Source: Chrysaora quinquecirrha
Lineage: Eukaryota; Cnidaria; Scyphozoa; Semaeostomeae; Pelagiidae
Direction of reading: 5' to 3'
Assembly: GCA_014526335.1 (NCBI GenBank)
Contig: JACTAT010000037.1
Span: 13,847,842-13,911,841, forward strand
DNA: 64,000 nucleotides
In this document: one piece after another, positions 1-12,979 of the stretch
Layout of the letters: each line of letters opens with the position of its first letter
Numbering within the stretch: the first letter of the stretch is position 1
The notes under the pieces: model-generated
What the model was told of the DNA's origin: nothing
Databases searched by the model: none
What the model saw: only the letters and a program-made list of their open reading frames with translations
Position numbers and translations under genes: made by a program

Positions 1-779
1 TGCAGTCCAGATTCGAATCCAATCTATTGTGATGCCACTTGTGAAAAAATCTATCCTAAGTGTTCGCCATTAATGAAAAATATATCATATCCGTGAAATA
101 TACATATCTACGATCTATACATACCTATCATACCTATAATATTTACATAACTTTTCATTATATCATAAGCACGGGAAAAATCGCACTTTTGAGAGCCAGT
201 TTTCACGCACTCAACTTTCACTCAACAAAACTAAACTCTTTTCTTGATTGAAAGTTGTCATATTTTAACATCTGGTTGAATGATGTCGCGTAAATTTGAT
301 GAAGGTGAGAATTGTTGGTCGATCCGCAATCAACGGTTCTGCTGAATCTGTTGAGCGCGTTTTAATAACCTTCTAAAAAAAAGTAGACCTCAGCTATTTA
401 AGAGTACTTTGGAGGATCATGGTATTTCTAATCGCTCATAAGTTAAATGTTAATCACGTTTCCACACATACTCCTCAAATGCCCTCAAGCACCAAAAAAA
501 ATACTGAACAATATTGGGCAATGTTGAGGTCACAATATAGAGCGGCAAAACTAGGTTTAAATCGCAATTTCGCAGACTTGCGATGGGCAATTTTGCCACT
601 TGCAATTGTAGCTTTGCAAATTTCCGAGCTCTTCAATTTGAGTGTCTACAAAGCTGTTGAAAAGATCAAGGTTTTTGTCCTTTCCCTACTTGGTTAGAAT
701 AATTATAGATTGCAGATTTTGATGTTTCTGCTAAACGAAATTCCATCAATGTAGCTTAGTCTATGACGATAGTAACAGA
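1..779. other. No recognised gene
   Basis: AT-rich DNA. A 92-codon ATG-initiated frame at 419-697 has no family resemblance, and its hydrophobic end may be chance. Not called as a gene. Confidence 0.4.
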
Positions 780-1375
780 AGCCAATTGAAAATCGCATAA
801 CTATCATGCAAAAATGTTTTATATCCATCCACTTTCTTGAAACAAAGATGCGAGTTATCATAAACTGTTTGCCATATAACATGTACCAATTGTACTTGGG
901 AAACATTTTGCCTGGAATTTTAGTCTTTAAATATGGAATGAGTAATTGAGATGTCTTAACGTAGTTCTCAAATTCAGGAAGATTTTACTGCATAAGTATC
1001 AGGTCACGATGTTATTTATCCACGTAGATTCTTGAAATAAATAAACAAATTATCATGAACTTTTTGCCTTATAGTATGGATCATTTATACATGAGTTACG
1101 TTTCGGGTGGAATTTTAGTCTACACAATTTGAAAAAAGTAGTTGAAACCTCTAAGTGTAGTTCTTAAATCCTAGCAAACTTTACAGCATAACTATTAGGT
1201 TGCACAATGTTTTGCATTCATCTAGATTCTTAAAACAAAAGGAATAAATTATCCTTAACCGTTTGCCATGAGACATGTATCAAATAAATTTAAATACGTT
1301 TTGCGTGGAATTTTTGTCCCTAAATATTGAATGAGTAGTTGAAATCTCTTAATTTAATTCTCTTCTTAAATCTTC
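780..1375. repeat. Diverged tandem repeat, about 195-bp unit, three copies
   Basis: The starts GCATAACTATCATG (about 796), GCATAAGTATCAGG (about 989) and GCATAACTATTAGG (about 1184) are spaced 193-195 bp. Each unit repeats the blocks 'ATCC/TT-CTAGATTCTT', 'TGCCATA', 'GGAATTTTAGTC' and 'GAATGAGTAGTTGA' with many substitutions. No coding sense found. Confidence 0.7.
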
Positions 1376-4370
1376 ATTCTTGGAGTTATAACTAACAAGA
1401 AAGGGTAGTAGACACTTTTTGGAGTTTCTTAATAAATAGTGGTACCAAAAAGATATATTTTTGTTGAGTGGAGGAGGCTAGATACTCGGCTAGATACCCA
1501 ATAGTATGTAAAAAAAAAACAAGGAAAATATATTATACAAGCAACCTAGAGAAAATGCAGTGGTTTGACTTGTTTTTGACTAAACACAAACCCCTGATTC
1601 AATTCTTAAATCAATTTTTCCATATTTTCGGCGAAAACTTAAGCATTTGAAACATTTATCATCTTAGAAAAGGTGCAGGAGTGAGTACCGAACCGAACAG
1701 ATCAAACAAAATAGTCCGGTGGTTTTTTGGCTATTACAGCATGAAAATCGATAAATTAGAAACAAGACAAAATTTCAATTGAGTAAATCATGCTCACTGC
1801 TAGACACACTGCGTATAAGTTACTGAAAGATGTTTAAATGACTTAGGATTCAAATTTTACAACGACAACACGGCCTAGGCAGCCGCAACATATGTAAATA
1901 TAAGCCCGAAAGAAGTAGCAACTTTGATATTATAGACAAAATATTCAATATGCAACATACGTTTCAGGACAAGCAGGCAAAACACAATTGATAGGTACGT
2001 ATTTTTGAAGGTAACAAAGGCAGATTTTAGCAGTTCCCTCAGCGTTAGCTCAGACAACTGGACTTGAACGCGAAAATAAAACCATATACCTTTATATATA
2101 CCTTTCATAAGATAAGCAAGACTTGCAAACAAATCTTCATAAATGACATAGTTGGACTAAGTATTCATAAGTCTTGCAGGGCATATTGATTCCAAATCAA
2201 CGAAATGTCGTTTATAGCGATATTTTGTTGGAAGATTCCAATAGCCTAATGTATGATCCAGCTTATATCTGAATACTTATATATACTTTCCATCTCAAGA
2301 ATTTACAGGCCTCTGACAAACAAAAGACCATTATCACTACAACGTAATATATCTAAACTGCATGCAACTTCGAAGCAAAACGATCCATCAATATGTATAA
2401 CATACAGCATATCATTAGTGCGCAACGAAATAAATGTATTTTTAAAAACCTTGATGATGGTTGTTTCAATGCAGAGTTGTCCCAAATACAGTATTGTTGT
2501 GAGCAAGCTATAAATACACTCCCAATACACTGCATACGCCTGCTTGTGTAAAGCTATTCTGCTTCAACATGCAGACTACTCACCGTTTCCAGTAGCAACT
2601 AGTTAAAAGACAACAGGTGATGTGCAGAACACACTAATAACGGCGAAAATCCAGCGTGGAATTATGTGAAACCAAGTAGAATGGAATCGTTTTTCAAGAA
2701 TATTTTCTATTGGGTAGAAAAATCTTGAACTTAAAAGGTCAATGAAATATAGAAATTTCATTTATGTAGCGCATACACACAAAAAAAATCATAATCAATT
2801 TTCTAAATTATAGTTGACATGACACCAGGTAGAACGGCTGATAAAAAACAAGAACAACGATAATTAATAAGAATCAACAACAACCACAGATATAGGAATC
2901 AACGACCACAATAAACAACAGTTTTGAAAATGTTTCTTTCGAGTATGTTTACAAGAATAAAGCAAGAAAGAAGCTTTTGGCAAGTTCTATGTTATTAGTT
3001 CTAAGTTATTAGATTCTGTTAAGAAAGGTCCTAAGTAAATAGGTCTCAACATTTCAGATGGAGATGTCTAAATTTCTGTTTTGGTAAAAGAAGTATAATA
3101 TCTGGTGAAAACACAAAAATGTAGGCAGATGTATAGCGACAATGATCAATATCCGCACAAAAGAAGGAAAGTGCAGCGAAAAGACCTGTTTCTTAAATTA
3201 CAATGAGAAAAGATTAATATCACAAAACATGAGAAGTGGCTACATTAAAAATTTATGTTCAGATCAGATTGATGCCAAAGCTGATTAGACAAGAGCAGAG
3301 CAATCAATCTTGTCATCGTTTGGCAGGTATCAATGCTTTCATTACATTTAATCCCGAACAAAAACAGACCGTTTTAAAGGATCAATCACACGTTCAAATT
3401 TAATCAAACGTACAGTTCTTTAATCAACAACTGTGTTAAAAGCGTTATCTTTAATAAGCTGATATGTGCATCCTCACTTCAAACAGTATTTCATAAACTT
3501 CATGCGCAAGCTTTTGCATTGCATACTACGTTATTTCAAGCAATGACCTAGCTTATTAGATATGATAAAAATCCTTCTGTGACCACAGTAAGGCGAAATG
3601 GTGGGCACGGGCCTAATTCTGAGGCCTAACTGAGCCTTCAGCATGGGAAGCTGTTCGGATCTTAAAATCTCAGCGGTCGGCAGCCCCCATACGATTAAAA
3701 GTAGAAGAAAGTTTTGCTTAAGTCTTAAGATTTTTTTTACGGAGAAACCGATTTGAGCGCCTACTATTTTCAATTCAAATTTTAAACAGACAATGGAACT
3801 CCTTTACAAGCAGAACGTACACCAAGGGGAAGGAACGTTTGTCCTAAAATGGCGGCATACAGTAGACGTACGCTCAAAACACAAATTTACATAACAAAAC
3901 AAAGACGGCTCTGCGATGGATTTTGGCGGGAAATTGATCAAGATCTTGATGTTTTCCAATAAGAATAATAAGCAAACAATTTTTTTGTTGTTTTTGATCG
4001 AAAATAATGAAAAAGTTTGAAGCAATATAAGGCAAGAAATTTCGCTCAGTGCTCTTAAACTGATTCCATGAGCCGTAGTTTTCGCTCCTTAGGCCAATCT
4101 TATAGATATGTCGCTTAAAAGAACTTAGAGCATTAGGCCATCCAATTCAACATTTTTAAGAAAATAGTTGTTGCTGTTGCTAAAGGATGCTGTTGCTGTT
4201 AGCAAACAGTGGGACTTATGTAATCAGTCTAATTGTGGATTACTTGGGCTGGTGCAATTAGTCTATGGCAACTTTTCTCTCCATCAAAACAATTAGTGTT
4301 ATTGCCTACACAACAATTGCTACAAAAAGGACTCACTTATACTGTTATTAACGATTGCAAGCATTTCATG
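1376..4370. other. No recognised gene or element
   Basis: AT-rich sequence without a supported coding frame, tRNA or clear repeat. Only short chance frames on both strands. It could be intron of the RIM-like gene if that gene continues leftward. Confidence 0.4.
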
Positions 4371-4374
4371 GGTC

Positions 4375-7280
4375 ATTGCACCGTGCAAAAAGCCGCAAGG
4401 CACTGATATGGGGAAAAAGGAAAACTTTGCTGCTAAGAACGTTGTTGCGTTTGGAACGGAGAAAAAGATGAAGTTATGATGTTCTAATTGCCGGCACTGA
4501 TAAAGAGGGAATCTTTTGCGTTACGTTGGTGCGCTATGAACAGAGACAAGGATAGTTATGATGTACAGATATACTTATTGTTAAAGGGATATACGAGCTT
4601 GTAGTACATGATTGTCACAAGGCATTGATCCTGTGTAAACAGGGAAGCTTTGGTTTAACGTTGTTTCGCTTTGAACAACGAAAAGGATAAAGTTATGATG
4701 TACTGATGAGAAAAGAGATACAAGAGCCTGTAGTACATGATTGCCGCAAGGCATTGATTCTGGGAAACAGGGAAGCTTTGGTGTAACGTTTTTAAGCTTT
4801 GAACAAAGAAAAGGAGAAGGTTTTGAAGTACTGATGGAGAAGAAATACCAGAGCCTGTAGTACATGACTGTTGCAAGGCACCGATCCTGGGAAACAGGGA
4901 AGCTTTGGTGTAACGTTGATTCGCTTCGAACAAAGTCATGATGTACTGATTGGGAAAGAGATAAAACAGCCTGGTACATGATTGCGGCACCGACCCTTGG
5001 AATAAGGCAGCTTTGGTGTAACGTTGATTCCTTTTGAACAACGAAAAGGATAAAGTTATGATGTACTGATGGGGAATGAGATACAAAAGAGCCTAGTACA
5101 TGATTGCCGCAAAGGTTAAGAAGTACTGACGGGGAAAGAGATAAAACAGCCTGGTACATGATTGCGGCACCGACCCTTGGAATAAGGCAGCTTTGGTGTA
5201 ACGTTGATTCCTTTTGAACAACGAAAAGGATAAAGTTATGATGTACTGATGGGGAAAGAAATACAAAAGAGCCTAGTACATGATTGCCGCAAGGCACCGA
5301 CCCTTGGAATAAGGCAGCTTTGGTGTAAAGTTTTTTCGCTTCGAACAAAGAAAAGAAGAAGGTTAAGAAGTACTGGCGGGGAAAGAGATAAAACAGCCTG
5401 TAGTACCTGATTGCCACAAGGAACCGATCCTGGAAAACAAGGAAGCTTTTGTGTGACGTTGTTTCGCTTCGAACAGAGAAACGGACGAATTTATGATGCA
5501 ATAATCTAATGGGGACAATGATACAAGTGCTTAGAGTACATGATTGCCACAAGGCATTGATCCTGGGAATAAGGCCGGCCGCTTTGGTGTAAAGTTATTT
5601 CGCTTCGAACAAAAAAAAGAAGAAGGTTAAGAAGTACTGAGGGGAAAGAGATAAAACAGCCTGTAGTACCTGATTGCCACAAGGAACCGATCCTGGAAAA
5701 CAAGGAAGCTTTTGTGTGACGTTGTTTCGCTTCGAACAGAGAAAAGAACGAATTTATGATGCAATAATCTAATGGGGACAATGATACAAGTGCTTAGATA
5801 ACATGATTGCCACAAGGCATTGATCCTGGGAATAAGGCCGGCCGCTTTGGTGTAAAGTTATTTCGCTTCGAACAAAAAAAAGAAGAAGGTTAAGAAGTAC
5901 TGGCGGGGAAAGAGATAAAACAGCCTGTAGTACCTGATTGCCACAAGACATTGATCCGGGAAAACAGGGAGGTTTCGGGGTAACGTTGTTAAGCTTTGAA
6001 CGAAAAAAGGATGAAGTTGTGATGTACTGATGGGGAAGGAGATACAAGAGCCTATACCCTGGGTGCCAGAGTCTCTAAGAAAAAAGAAAGGAAAGGGAAA
6101 GGGAGAGACAGAGGGAAGAGAGTATGAGACTCTGGTTCGAAGAGAACCTAATCTCGTTCTGAAAAAAACGGCTGCACTTCCGCCTATGGTTTATGAGCCA
6201 TGGCCGCAGCGAACGCGGTCAGAAAGCCTGGGTGGAGTCAGTTGCAGTTCAAATGAAATGACTGAAACAATTGAGAAAGCTGTGTGTGAAACGAGAGATT
6301 CAAGGAAACGGTTGAAAAGGATGGCGAGATCGATGCGAGGAAACGAGCCAAACCAGGCCAAGCAATTTCGATGAGGTCCTGAAGGTGTACTCGTCGATTA
6401 TTTCCTAGTTAGATGAGAGGAGGTATAAATGATAACAGATCGAAGCTTTGAAATCCATATTCTTGCTGAAAAGTTCTCATTTATTTTCCAATATGGCTCT
6501 GTTGCCCGTTGGTTTCGACAGAAACTGGTGCTTCCAACCTAGGCCTTCGCCTTTCTAGATTGACATTGAATCAATATTCTCAAAATGCAAGTAGGCCCTC
6601 GCCATTTAGGGACACAATGTGCTACAGTCATCTCTTCTAAATTTGGAAAATATTCGACGAGTACCTTCTTCAGAACCTCATTAAAATTGCTTGGCCTAGT
6701 TGACTTGTTTTCTTGTACCTATCTGATCTCGCCATGTTTGTCAGCCGTTTCTTTAGGCCAATGAATCGTTCTTCGCAGCTTTTTCAGAAGTGAACGGTTA
6801 AATTCGAAAGCCTGACCCCACAGCCCCATTACAACAGAGTCTCGCTGATTATCCAATCACAAACATGATACACGTTCGTGTATCTTCGATTTGATTGGCG
6901 AATGAAAAACAATAGAAGGACGCATTGACCAGAGCCTTCCTTCTCTCCTCTCGTATCATTTTTTTTCTTTTTTTTTCTTTTTTATACTTGAAGGCTCTGG
7001 CACCCAGGGTAAAGAGCCTAATACATGATTGCCACAAGGCATTGATCCTGGGAAATACGGAAGCTTTGGTGTAGTTGTTTCGCTTTGAACACAGAAAAAG
7101 AAAAAGTTATGATTTACTGATGGGGAAAGAGATACAAGAGCTTGGAGTACATGATTGCCGCAAGGCACTGATCCTGGGAAACAGGGAAGCTTTGGTGTAA
7201 CATTTTTAAGCTTTGAAAGAGAAAAGGATGAAGTTGTGATGTACTAATTGTGACCAAGGTAAATAAGCTTGATTATATGA
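4375..7280. repeat. Satellite-like tandem array, ~127-bp monomer with higher-order repeats
   Basis: Monomers of roughly 122-134 bp repeat the blocks TGATTGCCGCAAGGCA, GGGAAACAGGGAAGCTTTGG, TGTAACGTT and TTATGATGTACTGATGGGGA. About 13 monomers lie left of 6055 and two right of 7011. Higher-order structure is visible: a ~180-bp block at about 4974-5130 recurs at 5154, and a ~267-bp two-monomer block at about 5400 recurs almost unchanged at about 5667. Open frames across the array (up to 323 codons on the minus strand) arise from the repeat and have no recognisable domain. Confidence 0.9.
6055..7011. mobile_element. Nonautonomous Mutator-like (MULE) element with long terminal inverted repeats
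   Basis: The termini are a perfect 17-bp inverted repeat TACCCTGGGTGCCAGAG, flanked by a perfect 9-bp target duplication AAGAGCCTA (6046-6054 and 7012-7020). Removing the element restores one satellite monomer. Inverted similarity continues inward: GGCCAAGCAATTTCGATGAGG near 6355 matches the reverse complement of about 6680-6700, and ATGGCGAGATC is also shared, giving arms of about 350 bp. The 9-bp duplication and long arms fit MULE transposons. No transposase was seen. Confidence 0.8.
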
Positions 7281-7559
7281 TTGCTAGAAGTTATGATACA
7301 GCTTCCATCTGCCAGCTGTTTCTCACATATTTAAAAAAAAGTCGCTTGAGACCAACTGTTTGAATTTTTAACAGCAAAAAATTTGCTATCCAAGAATCAA
7401 TTGCATATGGCAATCTCCATTCAACAATAACTTCACTGCTGAATGTAATAGATTCTTGGTATAGCAATATCAATCAAAAGAACGTCAACATTAGCCTTTT
7501 CCTTGAAAGAAAGTCGTTCGACGTCATTGATCATCTTTTGACACCAACTTTTGACAGAC

Positions 7560-8500
7560 TTGAGAAATTAGTTGGAATATATTATGGATTGGCAAGTTAA
7601 GCCTAAAAGTAACGAAATATGAATATATGCTCTTAAGAAACAGCAAATAATTTAGTGAGATCGCTGCGATTGGTAATCTTAAGACTGGAGAAGATTAAAT
7701 CAAGCGAGTTAGAAAAAACTAAATATCTAAGTCTAACTATTGATGAAAGTCCGTGTTGGAATCAACAGTATAAGATAAAGGAAAACTGCAGGGTGGACTT
7801 GATTCCATTAGAAAACTAAGACACATGCTCCCCCAATCAAAACTGTTTTAAGTATACATGGCATCAGTGGATTCAAGTCACTTTAGATACGGCAATATAT
7901 TATGGGGTCACTTATCTGAAAATAAACTCCATAATCTGCAGAAATTACAAGATAGAGCATTAGTCTTATCCAGTCTACATCTGTGAAGGACACAATACCG
8001 CCTGCAACACTTAGTGTCAAAGAATTTATTAAGTTTGATCAGGCAGTTGTGGTACATAAATTTCTAATTGAGCAATGTCCTGAAATCCTTAAGCAAAAGT
8101 TTGAAAATAGGTCTTAGATTTATACAAACGAAACACGAAGACCGAATGACCTGCAAGTGCCCAGACTTAGGCTAGAAATAACAAGAAAAAGCTTCTCCTG
8201 TAAAGGTGCTAAGTTATGGAATGAAATATCAAACAATATACGAGATGCAGAATCCCTTGAACTTTTCAAAAAGCATGCTAGAAACTATCTTTTGCGCTAA
8301 TAAGACAAAAGAAATCGTAAACCCTACTTAAACATGACCTCCAGGTAAAACAGTAGGTATACGTATTCTCTAAAATATGCAGTTAATTTTCGATAAATTG
8401 TAAATATAAATCATATTATAGGTGTCTCTTTATTTCTATACCGTATCATGTATAAAAAAGATTAAATGAAATAAAAATGAAATGAAATGAAATGAAATGA
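7560..8500 (+). pseudogene. LINE (Jockey/CR1-type) 3' end with (TGAAA)n tail
   Basis: Frames across this stretch read KYLSLTIDESPCWNQQY, SIRKLRHMLPQSKLF, YGNILWGHLSENKLHNLQKL and LETIFCANKT. These are the conserved C-terminal blocks after RT in animal non-LTR retrotransposons. Stops and frameshifts are frequent. The copy ends at about 8460-8500 in a short tandem tail of ATGAA units, as expected for target-primed insertion. 5' truncated. Confidence 0.75.
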
Positions 8501-10365
8501 CAAAATACTATAACTGTGACACAAGAGCTAAAAGCACATGACTGCCTCAAGTCATTGTTAGAACCAACTCAATTTGCTGGGTGAGTGACCAAGTTGCTTA
8601 GAATTCAATTTTCAGGATGAGTGGAAAAGCGGCATAATCAGTTTCCGTAAGGCAACTGTAGTTAAATTTGGCCAAGTGAGGTCAAGAACTGAACGGGTGG
8701 CATTCCGTATGGATGACGAAACACGTCACTCCACGGTCAATCGGAAGGTTCGTTAAACTATGGGCCCAATGCCTGGATGCACAGTAACCCTTTTTTAGCT
8801 AGAAATGCTAGAAATAACAGCTTTCTCAAAACAAAGTAACAACAACAAAGTGTAGCCATGATAATGATGACGAGATACGTTGGTCAAATTTTCAAGCCAT
8901 CTCAGAAACTGCTTGAACAAAGTCTTCAAGTAAGCAGAACTTGCTTGGAACCGCTTTTCTCAACATGTTTTTGGGAAGGGTAGGGCTTAACAAGGTGTTG
9001 AAAAACCTGTCCGAAAATTAGAAAATCGCAGGCTTAGAACGAAGCAATTTGTTCTTCCAAAAAAGTATGCATTATTTACTATTCCAGTTTTCATTTATTT
9101 AATCTGCCAACTACCAGGATTAAATAGGCTCGTAGATGCATTTTTTTCTCTTTCAGTCTACGGTATCACTAATTGAGAGCTTAACAAAGACTCTCTCAAC
9201 AAGACTGAATGAGACTCAGTCGATAACCCGGGTAAAAATGTTAAGTAATTGTTATTTGTCCTGCCGGTGAAGTTCCTTATTCAGAGCAATACCTTGACTG
9301 TGCACAATAAATCACATCTATATTTATTCTGTATAAAAACCCGCTTACAAGAAAGTCTAGAAGCCTTTTGCCTGAAAATTTACTCTTTTGAAAGAGATTG
9401 ATAGTCAAAAATTTGAGAAGCTGCTTTCGATTCAATATTCTGGTGATTACAGAGACGAGTTTAACATAAAATGCATACATTACTCGTTAAATGCCTAATT
9501 CCGACCCTAACCTTATTAATTTTTTTAGGCTACTTTCCAACCACATCCCAGTTAAATGAGATTTCCCCGCTTATTTTTTTTTTGCACCATAACTTGTTTC
9601 TGTAATATTGAAACGACATTCTATTGGGAAACTGCACTACATTCATTTTCTTTCACTTTTAAGAAAAAAATACCAAAATCAATTCTCTTATGTACTCTAA
9701 GTTGCATAACAACGAAACAGCGACGAGCAAGATATGGAAGAAACTTGCTTAGATCAATAGTCAAAGTTAAGAAACAAAATTTCTAAAGAGACTTAAAGCG
9801 CAATGAATATGTTACCTGCAAAACTTCAAGAAAGGTCGAAAAAGTCTGCTAACTGATCTAGCTACCAACTGAAGCACAGTAACCACACGAATTAATCACT
9901 CTGCAAGCGTACTATGTGCATATGTGCTCAAACTAAGAAGGAAGATCTTTCTATGAATCATAAATCTTATTGTATCCCCCTCATGTATGTATGGTTTTGA
10001 ATCCCTTTGAAATATCCAGCATAGAGTTATACACAGATGTTAGCTTCTGCCCACCAGAAACAGCAGCAGTGAGATCGGTGGTTATCAAAACCTCTACATA
10101 TGTTCATGAACTTGTCCTTGGTAGATTCAAATTTGTATATCATACTGAGCTTTTTAAATCATAAACACGATCGTAAAGAGGATTAATAAGCAATCACAGC
10201 ATATACAAAATGCCGAATAGATTAAACATCAAATGACATTGACCAAACATTTTGCACTCTTCAAATTTCTTTGTGTGAGGTGATTACAGAAGCTGGTTAA
10301 CAAGAAAATACATATTTTACTCTTACGTGCATTACCGCCGTTTACCGCCATTAACTTTTTTGACA
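8501..10365. other. No recognised gene or element
   Basis: AT-rich sequence with short chance frames only. Confidence 0.4.
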
Positions 10366-10366
10366 T

Positions 10367-10518
10367 TACAAGACCGTCGGAAGGACTCTCAGATTAGAGG
10401 GGGGGCTGAACAACTGAAAGTACTTCATGACGTAATGATTCTGCGTCATCCTGCTATTGTTTTCAAATTATTGGGGGGCTCAAGCCCCCAAGCCCCCCCC
10501 GCTTCCGACGGCCCTGCA
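10367..10518. repeat. Short MITE-like element with CCGTCGGAAG inverted ends
   Basis: Left end AGACCGTCGGAAG, right end CTTCCGACGGCCCT, with G-rich and C-rich runs inside; about 150 bp. The CCGTCGGAAG terminus fits small nonautonomous DNA transposons. Target duplication not resolved. Confidence 0.55.
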
Positions 10519-10702
10519 TAAAGCCAAAGGAAAACATTAACTGTACAACCCTGATTGCGAATAACCAGATATGCCTTATTGAAGAGCTCTGGAACTAGTG
10601 TACATAAATTCAGCTTGTTTTCTCACTTGGCCTTTTCGATAAATTATATGGGTCTCTTGCTGTATCTCGCGAGTTGATTGGTGTCTAAACACAACACCAA
10701 TA

Positions 10703-11225
10703 CACGATTTCGGGGTTCACGACGCCATATTCTAAGTGGGGCAAAGACCGCTCTAAATTCAATGGCGGCCTATATGAGAAAAGTTTTAAAATTCGTATTC
10801 TGAGAAAATAAACTCTCAATTGGTCTCCAATTTATCAGGTTTCGATATAAAATACACTTTTCAAGCATAACAAAGAGTTTTTAAGCCTGTATTGATTGAA
10901 ATTTAGCCTGTACTCGCTATGAAGTTTTGTCGGTTTTGCCCAATCTGTCATGGAAGCGCAACATAGAATTAAATGTGGCGCCACGAATTCATAGTGAGTA
11001 CAGGCTAAATTTCAATCAACATAGGCTTAAAAACTCTTTTTTATGCTTGAAAAGTATATTTTATATCGAAATCTGATAAATTGAAACAAATTGAGAGTTT
11101 GAGAGTTTGAGAGAGAGAGTTTTCTCAGAATACGAATTTTAAAACTTTTCTCATTTAGACCGCCATTGAATTTAGAGCGATTTTCGCCCCACTTAGAATT
11201 TGGCGTCGCGAACCCCGAAATCGTC
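10703..11225. repeat. Palindromic foldback MITE with ~220-bp arms
   Basis: The left arm (10703-10923) starts CACGATTTCGGGGTTC. The right arm (10988-11225) is its reverse complement with about 10 percent differences and a short GAGTTTGA/GAGA expansion. A 64-bp spacer separates them. TA dinucleotides flank both ends (10701-10702 and 11226-11227), consistent with a Tc1/mariner-type target duplication. It abuts the copia downstream LTR. Confidence 0.75.
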
Positions 11226-11459
11226 TATTCAAAGTCGCTTTTCTCACTGGTGTATTTTGACCCACATCTGAGCACACATCCCTACTTAGCGAATGTTTCG
11301 GTTGTTGTTTCTGACCAATATATTTTAAGGAGTATCCGATGTATATAAATCCCGTTAAAATCATATGACCAGAAGTTTGTATGTGATTAGTACAGTGACG
11401 TAATATAACTGAATAGCGAAGATTATCATAATCATCACTGAGTTCTTAACACTCCCACT

Positions 11460-12977
11460 TGATCTGCGCTATATCAAATAATTTCATGAATTCCAAGATT
11501 TTCTCTGAATTTTTCCAATGCAGGTTTTGCCAAGCCTTTGGTCAAAACATCAGCCAAATTCGATCAGTAGGACAGTATTTCACCAATATTGTTTCAGCAG
11601 TACCCTGCTCTCGGATGAAATGATAAGACCCATCAATATGTTTAGTGCGATAATTGCGATATGTTATGATAAGGTTTTTAGATAACTTGATAGCACTATG
11701 ATTGTCCTCATATAGAATTTTCATCATCAAATAATCAGAAATTCAGAGAAATTTGTTCTCTTTGTTCAATTCCAAGACCAGTGATCAATCGCCTTAACCA
11801 AATTGCTTCTTGACTTGCAAAACTTAAAGAACATGCTCAACTTCTGTTAAAGACTTCGCAACGGTGTCTCTTGCTAATCCAGCTTATAGTGTTTCCAGAA
11901 ATCTGAAAAACGTATCCTGAAGCTCATCTACGAGTTTCTAAGCCACCTACCTGCCAAATATGCATCAGAGTATTCTTTCAATATATCACTTTAATCATTG
12001 AATTAATATTTCAATCCAAAAATTAAGAGTATCTTTCAGATATCTCAGTATACGTTTGACACCTTCCCAATGTTGTTCCCCCGGTTTCGACATAGATTTC
12101 GAAAGTATTCATACAGAGGCAGCAATATCAGGATGAGTAACAACAGCAGTATATGTTAAACATCCAATTACCATTTGATATCTTTGTATCTCAACAACAT
12201 ATTCATCTTCTGACAGCTTATGGAATTTTCTTCCAGGCTCAAGGGGAGTTGACACGGGTTTACAGTTCTCCATATTGAATCTTTTCAGAATTTCTTCAGT
12301 GTACTTTTGCTGAGAAAATGATAATTCCTTCTTCTTTCGATATATTTTGATTGACATTCCCAGTATGTATTGTACCTCTTCTTGATCTATGATTTCAAAA
12401 CTCTTGCTACGTGATTCCTTTTCCTTTTTCAACATCTCTGGTGAATTGGATATCAGAAGAAGATCCTCTACATAAAGAGCTAATACGAAAATCTAATGCT
12501 TCCATCATTCTCTTTGATTGATTTAACATAGAAACAAGAATCAGCACCACTGTTTTTATAAGCATTTGATTTAAAAAAAATGCATCTATCTCCAATCTCC
12601 ACAACGTTCAGATTGTTTTAAACCATAAATGCTTCTTTTCAGTTTACACACAAAATCAAAATTTTCTTCCTCTATGTAACCATCTGGTTGTTTCATAAAA
12701 ATTTCATAATCAAGCTCTCTTTATAAAAAGGCAGTTTTTACGTCCATTTGATGTATTTCAAGATCAAGATTGTCTGCTAATGCAAGCCAGGAACGAATTG
12801 CAGTATAACGAACAACAGGGGCAAAAACTTCTTGATAATACCCTTCTCTTGCGAATAATCTTGGGCTTCTAAACGAGCTTTATAACTGTCGACTGAACCA
12901 TCAGCATTCATTCGTACTTTAAAAATCCAGCGACATCCGACAATGTTTCTATCATAGGCATTGGGACAAGTTCCCAA
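11460..12977 (-). pseudogene. Copia RT and RNase H (broken)
   Basis: Fragments in order on the minus strand: VGCRWIFKVRMNADGSVDSY (12777-12977), QYILGMSIKIYRKKKEL and KPVSTPLEPG (12109-12435), then ILYEDNHSAIKLSKN and TKHIDGSYHFIREQ (11542-11730). These are the RT palm, thumb and RNase H motifs of copia elements. Several stops and frame changes separate them. Confidence 0.85.
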
Positions 12978-12979
12978 GT

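Noticed and set aside
419..697. 92-codon ATG frame with a hydrophobic end
   Set aside because: No homology, no splice or promoter context; length compatible with chance in this sequence.
4581..5552. 323-codon minus-strand open frame
   Set aside because: It is a translation of the ~127-bp tandem array. The peptide repeats with the DNA period and has no domain.
6030..6374. 114-codon plus-strand frame
   Set aside because: It starts in the satellite and runs through a MULE terminal repeat. No domain, and it crosses an insertion border.
4375..7280. CRISPR array
   Set aside because: Eukaryotic satellite. Repeats and 'spacers' are both repetitive and no cas genes exist.
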